Assembly: GCA_008477525.1 (NCBI GenBank)
Contig: SPDT01000007.1
Span: 5,456,001 to 5,520,000 of the forward strand
DNA: 64,000 nucleotides
Direction: 5' to 3'
From: Hypomyces perniciosus
Taxonomy: Eukaryota; Ascomycota; Sordariomycetes; Hypocreales; Hypocreaceae
The notes below the pieces were generated by a model that was not told the DNA's origin, made no database searches, and worked only from the letters and a program-made list of their open reading frames with translations. Shown here piece after piece: positions 59,465 through 64,000 of this stretch. The translations under genes and the position numbers were made by a program. Positions within the stretch are counted from its first letter, which is position 1. Every line of letters starts with the position of its first letter.

Positions 59465-60428
59465 ATGGCGCCAATGAGTAACCAAAGTATAAATTCGAGT
59501 AGTAATTGTGGCGAGGTCGTTGCCCCCCGTGTCAACGTCCTTGCCTCCTGCTACATCGTCGACTCTGCCGCCAACCTCAAGGGCCTCCACTACTGCACTA
59601 CGGGGGTCGCAGGTGCGTTGTCGCAATCCCCAGTTCCAGAAGATGCCCATGAGCTGACTTGTCTCTTCTCTCCAGGGGCGGAGTGGTATTCCTGAGGTCC
59701 CTTCCTCAGGCCTGCCTTCTCCTCCGTCAAGTCCCCCCCTCGCCGCATTAACCTCGTCCAACGAGCTCGCTCTTCTTCCTAAGCAGAAGAAGCGCGATAT
59801 TCCAGGCCGGCGCCTGGAGCGACGAGGGGGGGCAGCACTCATGATCAGGGAAGAATGTGAGAGATTCTTTTGTGAGCCCATGACGACCGTGTTCCTTGGT
59901 GAGAGGAACCAGTCGTTCAATGGCTCCGGCCTGTCAGGTGCTTATCTACAAACGCCGCCGCCCGACCACCCTCTTTCGGATTCTTTCCAGCACAGCCCCG
60001 ATCTCGACTCGAACGGCTTCTGGATCGATGCCTGGATGGAGGTCTGGGACTACGCTGGCGGGGCAAGCTTTCGCGCTTTCGTGGCTAACGATGGAAAGGA
60101 GAGATCCTTGTTCATCTTCTTCGACGTCGAAGGCGCGATGGGCAGAGACTTGAAAAAGGCGTAAGTTCCTGTTGTGTTGTTTTTACTCCCCAAGGGATGT
60201 TGTGCTAACTGTAACCCTAGTCTCATGGCCCTTATTGAACTGGGTGACGGTCCCCTGCAATGCAACCACATTGTTACATGCCTCGACCGTCGTATGCCCG
60301 CCGAGAAGGCGCGCGAGCTGATCAAGAGCCTACAGTGGGTTGGCTTTGAAATGACTACCTTGGACCACTGGGCGCATGACTTGGATGTCACCAGTCAAAA
60401 GTGGGTGCTTATGGGCATGGAGCTCTAG
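59465..60428 (+). CDS. OAZ1: Ornithine decarboxylase antizyme, +1 programmed frameshift
   Basis: Exons 59465..59612, 59676..60160 and 60221..60428. The first frame (MAPMSNQSIN...) runs 55 codons across intron 1 and ends at TGA 59693-59695. Skipping T59693 after codon TCC enters the +1 frame, which continues through intron 2 to a TAG at 60426-60428; the fused product is 279 residues. The second frame holds the antizyme core: CERFFCEPMTTVFLGE, the hallmark WMEVWDYAGGASFRAFV, FFDVEGAMGRDLKKAL and the C-terminal LDHWAHD. Antizyme binds ODC monomers, sends them to the proteasome without ubiquitin and blocks polyamine uptake; in known cases polyamines promote the shift. The TCC-TGA site matches that of animals and fission yeast. 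An uninformed pipeline would truncate or split this gene. Confidence 0.95.
59690..59695 (+). promoter_or_regulatory. +1 frameshift site TCC-TGA
   Basis: Ser codon TCC followed by the zero-frame stop TGA, 14 bases into exon 2. Reading resumes at GAG (59694-59696), which is in frame with the antizyme core. Confidence 0.93.
59691..59710 (+). promoter_or_regulatory. Hairpin overlapping the frameshift site
   Basis: CCTGAGG (59691-59697) and CCTCAGG (59704-59710) are perfect reverse complements with a 6-nt loop. The left arm contains the TGA stop. Its effect on shifting is not known. Confidence 0.55.
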
Positions 60429-60754
60429 TCTGAGAGTTGTGTGTGCGTTCGTTTGTTTGTTTGCTTTTTTTCAGTGCATCGTTTTGCACCCGTACCTTGA
60501 TATGATACCAGATTGGCGTCGGCAGTGACGTGCTTTTGTCATTCTGTAGAATCAGGACAGCATCATGCATCGGATTAGTTCGGGTCTTTTAGTTTGCTTC
60601 ATCGATATTGGGTGTTTGGGTTCTCGGTCAGGGATGATGAGTCAACCGTGAGGGATATCTGTACAGATTGGTTTGGGACATAGCAGCAGCAGATTGATTA
60701 ACAGCGTTGAGACTATTGGAACAAAAAGCACTTCTTGGAATATCTATGCCCTGT
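60429..60754. other. Intergenic, 326 bp, convergent 3' ends
   Basis: 3' flanks of the antizyme gene (+) and HIS7 (-). T-rich just after the antizyme stop. Nothing else is seen. Confidence 0.65.
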
Positions 60755-62480
60755 CTATATACTACTGCTAGTATCGAGATCACCCTCAAACTGCCGTACT
60801 AGCAGCCCCTTGTCCCTCAAGTACTCCTTGACATCCTTCACCGTATACTCTCCTCGGTGGAACATACCCGCACCGAGGGCAGCATCCGTCGTCGTCTTGT
60901 TAAACACTTCTTCAAAGTGTCCCGGATTACCCGCGCCGCTCGACGCAATGACGGGGATCTTAACAGCGCCCTTCACCTGGTCGATCAGCTCAAGATCAAA
61001 GCCGCTGTTGGTGCCGTCCTTGTCAATGCAGTTGAGCAGGATCTCGCCGGCGCCCATGGCCTCGACGGCCTGGGCGAGCTCAACGACGTCCATGTCGCGA
61101 GTCTCGCGGCCGCCTTTAATGGTGCAGGCGTACCAGCAGAAAGCTTCGCCGCGAGGACCGGGGAACTTGGTGTTGATGATGTTGTGGCGGGTGGCGTCGG
61201 GCTTCGGAACGTAGACGCGCTTGGGGTCGACGCTGACGACGACGGCTTGATTACCGTATGCGCGGGAGATTTGCTCGATGGCGGTGTTGCCGAAGAGTTT
61301 CTTGCCGAGGGAGTAGTACTCCTCTGCGGCAAGGACAGCGTCGGAGCCGATGGAGACTTTGTCGGCGCCGGATTGGAAGTACATGGTTGCGATGTCGAGG
61401 GCGGAGACTTTGGTGCCGTCGGTGTCGACAGTGTCGCGGATACCGCCGCCGATAGTAAGGGGTACGAAGACGGTGCGGGAGGTCTGACGCAGGATCTCGA
61501 GCATGGGGAGGTCGGCAAGGGGACAGTCGCGGAAGGAGGTGATGTTGAGGAATGTCACCTCGTCGGCGCCGGATTCGTAGTACCGCTTGGCCATTTCAAC
61601 GGGCTTACCTAGGTTGCGGACGTTACGGTCGTCGCCCTTTTCGCGCACGTCGTATTGGTCCCCCTTTGTGACGACGAGGTCGCCTTGGTCGTTGGTCCGG
61701 ACATCGAGACAGGCGATGACACGGCGGGTGAGGCCATCCTTGACTTCAATCGGAGGTGAATCGGCAGTGGTGCCGAGATCCTTTGCTCCGTCGCCGGTTA
61801 GAAAGGCCCGGATTGTTCGGAGACCAGCAACTCCGGACTTCTCAGGGTGAAATTGTGTTGCATAGATATTGCCTTTGGCGACGGCGCCGACGAACGTCTC
61901 GCCTCCGTATGTACCTGTTGCAACCGTCCAGCCCTGAGCCTCCAGCTCCCCCTTCTTATATGGGGCTATGTAGCTGTGGACATAGTAGTATTTGGATTCT
62001 GGTCGCAGGTCATACATAGCCTTGCTGGCAGTATTGGCGCTGTTCCATCCAATGTGCGGTACTGACTTGTCCGAGTCATCAAAGCGAGAGAGGGAGGAGG
62101 GTATCAGTCCGATGCCGGGGGCTTCAGGGTCCTCAACAGAGCCCTGGAAAAGGGCCTGCATACCAACGCAAATGCCCATAAACGGCTTCCCATCCTCAAT
62201 GTGCTTTTTTATGGCAGGCAGGTAGTTGGCCTGGGCGAGCTGGGTCATACAATGGCCGAAGTGGCCGACACCGGGGAGGATGAGTTTCTACAGGGTAGAT
62301 ACGTGAGCAACTGAGTTCCAGGTTCTGCGAACGCCATACTGAAAGAGAGAGTCAAACCTCTGCTTTGGACACATCCTCGGGTGATTTGATCCAGTCGACC
62401 TCGTATCCCGATTTCTCGATGGCGTTTACCAGACTGCGGATGTTGCCAGCAACATAGTCCAGGAGATGAACGGTGGGCAT
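60755..62480 (-). CDS. HIS7: Imidazole glycerol phosphate synthase, HisH-HisF fusion
   Basis: Two exons, complement(60755..62287, 62358..62480), encode 551 residues, as expected for fungal His7. The N-terminal glutaminase (HisH) starts [16 protein letters not shown] and has [11 protein letters not shown], nucleophile Cys81 in [10 protein letters not shown] and the His188/Glu190 pair in QFHPEKSG. The C-terminal cyclase (HisF) barrel has RVIACLDVR (Asp236), [23 protein letters not shown] and [10 protein letters not shown]. The enzyme uses glutamine-derived ammonia to turn PRFAR into imidazole glycerol phosphate and AICAR, the link between histidine and purine synthesis. A perfect TGAGTCA stands 173 bp upstream of the start, fitting Gcn4/CPC-1 cross-pathway control. 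Confidence 0.97.
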
Positions 62481-63081
62481 CTTGCCCGCGATGCGATGAT
62501 GGTGATAAGAGAGGGCTGGCGGGGTTTGTTGAAGAGGGTTGAGTCCTGACCGAATCGAGAGTAAATCGCAGGTATATGGAAAGCAGATGGTCTATAGTTG
62601 ATCTCAAAGGATTCTCATGTGAAGGAATGTCAAAAGAACACTTTTGGATATGTGAGTCAAACGAGAGTCCGGATGTGATTAATGCGACTCATGAATTTGT
62701 TGAAGTGCGATAGCGATAATCAGCAAAAATCATGGCGGGGCCCCAATCTGCTGCCCCGCCATTTTTGGCTGTTTTGTTGCTCACTTACAGGGACTACGGA
62801 GTACTCGTAGAGGGAAGAGCTGCTGCACCTAAAAATTCTGGTGCTTCTGAGCTTCGCATTGAGGCGTCTTTGCCAAGAGCTCCCAACGCGCCGTGCATTC
62901 CGAAAGCTCCGATCAGCTGCGGAGGCCTCAACGAAGCTTTTTAACTACTTCGACGTTTGGTCTTCTTCTCAACCTGTCCCTTTCAATCCCTCCATCGTCA
63001 TCAGCTGCAGTATCACCCTGGGGCATCATGTGCTGGCTGCCTCTATCACGACGAGCTTGGTAGCAGATCGAATCAGCAGTC
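62481..63081. other. Bidirectional promoter, 601 bp
   Basis: Shared upstream region of HIS7 (-) and TFC7 (+). It holds the TGAGTCA element (62653-62659), a one-mismatch relative CGACTCA (62685-62691), and TACGGAGTA overlapping TACTCGTA (62795-62809). Confidence 0.65.
62653..62659. promoter_or_regulatory. Gcn4/CPC-1 element TGAGTCA
   Basis: Exact match to TGA[C/G]TCA upstream of HIS7. Fungal amino-acid synthesis genes are usually induced through this site on amino-acid starvation. Binding here is inferred. Confidence 0.65.
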
Positions 63082-64000
63082 ATGGCTGCCTCAACTCCAA
63101 CTGTCGATACACGATGGCAGGCGGATGAGCCAGGGGCGCTGGGCATCGACAAAATATTGCAACAGGTATCCCAAGACGACCAGGACGAGTGGGAATATGA
63201 GTACTCTACCACTGAAACAGAGGTAATGCTGCCCATGCTCCAACACGCCCGAACAGCTTACTTAAAAGGACTTCCAGACTTACTATTTAACACTCGAGCT
63301 ATCGTACCCCGAATTCAAGGAACGCCCAGCAAAGGCACCACATCATAGCCGTGGAGGTTACTACAAAAACTGGCTGGATCAATATTCGGACGGCCCAGCA
63401 GCCAAGCCAATCACACATGGCCTGGGACAAGAAGATCAAAGCGACAATGACAATGAGCCGATTCCAGAACCAGAAGCAGACGATGACCTACCGCATTTAG
63501 ATCCTATGCTTCGCGCCAGCGATGCTGGCAACCCCGCAGATACCAGCGATCAACCAAACAAGAAACTTGACAAGGGAAAGGGAAGAGCAGATGAGCAAGA
63601 AAAAGAACCTGGCGGAGAGACCGAGGATACACGGGAGCCTGCCAATGAAAAAATAGAGGAAATTCAGATACTAGAGCTACACTCACGCAACCCCATTATC
63701 TCATACAGAGGCAGAGTATTCGAAGGACAATGGGCAGAGGTGATTGGGACCGAGGCGATCATTGCAGACCGCAAGGACGATGATCCCAACCCACTACCAG
63801 CACTTCGTCGGCTTCCAGGCGGCGTCGACATCCTCGGAGCCTGTTCCTCACGCATCCTAACAACCGAAAAGATACCAAAACCGAAAATACCCGAGGAGGA
63901 CTCACTCGCCGCGACTCGCAAAGAGTGGAACATTAGGATCCCCCCTGGCAAAGACCGGACGGGAGAGAGGGCCCACCAGATACGCTTCCTGGAGAACCTC
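63082..64000 (+). CDS. TFC7: TFIIIC subunit Tfc7/tau55 (triple-barrel domain), 3' cut by window
   Basis: Exon 1 is 63082..63222; a 55-nt intron (63223..63277, ends TTCCAG) leads to exon 2, open to the window edge; 288 residues are visible. The N-terminus is acidic (DDQDEWEYEYSTTETE) and joins TYYLTLELSYPEF across the junction. A disordered, acidic linker follows (including DKGKGRADEQEKEPG). From about residue 195 comes the triple-barrel start: IQILELHSRNPIISYRGRVF, FEGQWAEVIGTEAII, then DILGACSSRIL. This pattern is that of the TFIIIC tau55/tau95 dimerisation barrel. TFIIIC binds A and B boxes of tRNA genes and recruits TFIIIB for RNA polymerase III. The end of the gene is not seen. Confidence 0.88.

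Noticed and set aside
59841..60164. Separate gene starting at the ATG at 59841
   Set aside because: It is the second frame of antizyme; the upstream TCC-TGA site and conserved core show that it is reached by frameshifting.
60857..61612. 251-codon plus-strand open frame
   Set aside because: Antisense to the HIS7 cyclase domain. GC-rich codon use keeps the opposite frame open; the HIS7 motifs are decisive.
1..64000. tRNA genes, rRNA, transposons or secondary-metabolite cluster
   Set aside because: Scanning by eye for B-box/T-loop words, transposase or reverse-transcriptase motifs, terminal repeats and core biosynthetic enzymes found none. A tool search (tRNAscan, RepeatMasker, antiSMASH) would be needed to exclude weak cases.

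Overview
The window is nuclear DNA from a filamentous ascomycete (Pezizomycotina; I infer a sordariomycete, possibly Hypocreales, without proof). The case rests on many short GT-AG introns (about 52-112 nt) with CTAAC/CTGAC-type branch sites, compact monocistronic genes on both strands, and a standard fungal gene set: ECM33, a GH72 glucanosyltransferase, ANP1, HIS7 as a HisH-HisF fusion, and an acidic repeat protein with lysine tracts. I support 20 genes plus one doubtful short coiled-coil frame. I saw no tRNA, rRNA, transposon or CRISPR array. Exon borders were worked out by hand from splice signals and reading-frame continuity.

Layout, left to right: CFEM-like single-pass surface protein (-), ESCRT-III SNF7 (-), mannan polymerase subunit ANP1 (-), 3-methyladenine DNA glycosylase (+), a 3.3-kb gene-free tract rich in short palindromic words, GPI-anchored ECM33-type protein (+), SPF45-like splicing factor (-) divergent from DEAD-box helicase DBP5 (+), a gene-free 3.1-kb tract, a 2,653-residue acidic repeat protein (+), ribosomal protein eL22 (+), a mitochondrial carrier with a poly-serine insert (-), an unrecognised 1,733-residue scaffold-like protein (-), a gene-poor 3.4-kb tract, a small membrane protein with two PPxY motifs (-), TFIIH subunit TFB5 (+) convergent with a dienoyl-CoA isomerase (-), a GH72 transferase (-), an OSH3-type oxysterol-binding protein (-), an ArfGAP with UBA domain and NPF motifs (+), ornithine decarboxylase antizyme with a +1 programmed frameshift (+), HIS7 (-) and, cut by the window edge, TFIIIC subunit TFC7 (+).

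There is no operon or biosynthetic cluster; this is housekeeping chromosome. Some genes share themes: ANP1, ECM33 and GH72 build or remodel the wall; SNF7, the ArfGAP, the PPxY protein and OSH3 act in membrane traffic and contact sites; SPF45, DBP5, TFB5, TFC7 and eL22 serve gene expression.

The most notable signals are the antizyme frameshift site (UCC-UGA) with a 7-bp hairpin overlapping it, a dispersed 9-mer (TACGGAGTA or its complement) found about 16 times and only between genes, a 90-bp tandem repeat with 270-bp higher-order structure in the acidic protein, a poly-serine run inside a mitochondrial carrier, and a degenerate oxysterol-binding signature next to an intact FFAT motif in the OSH3-type protein.
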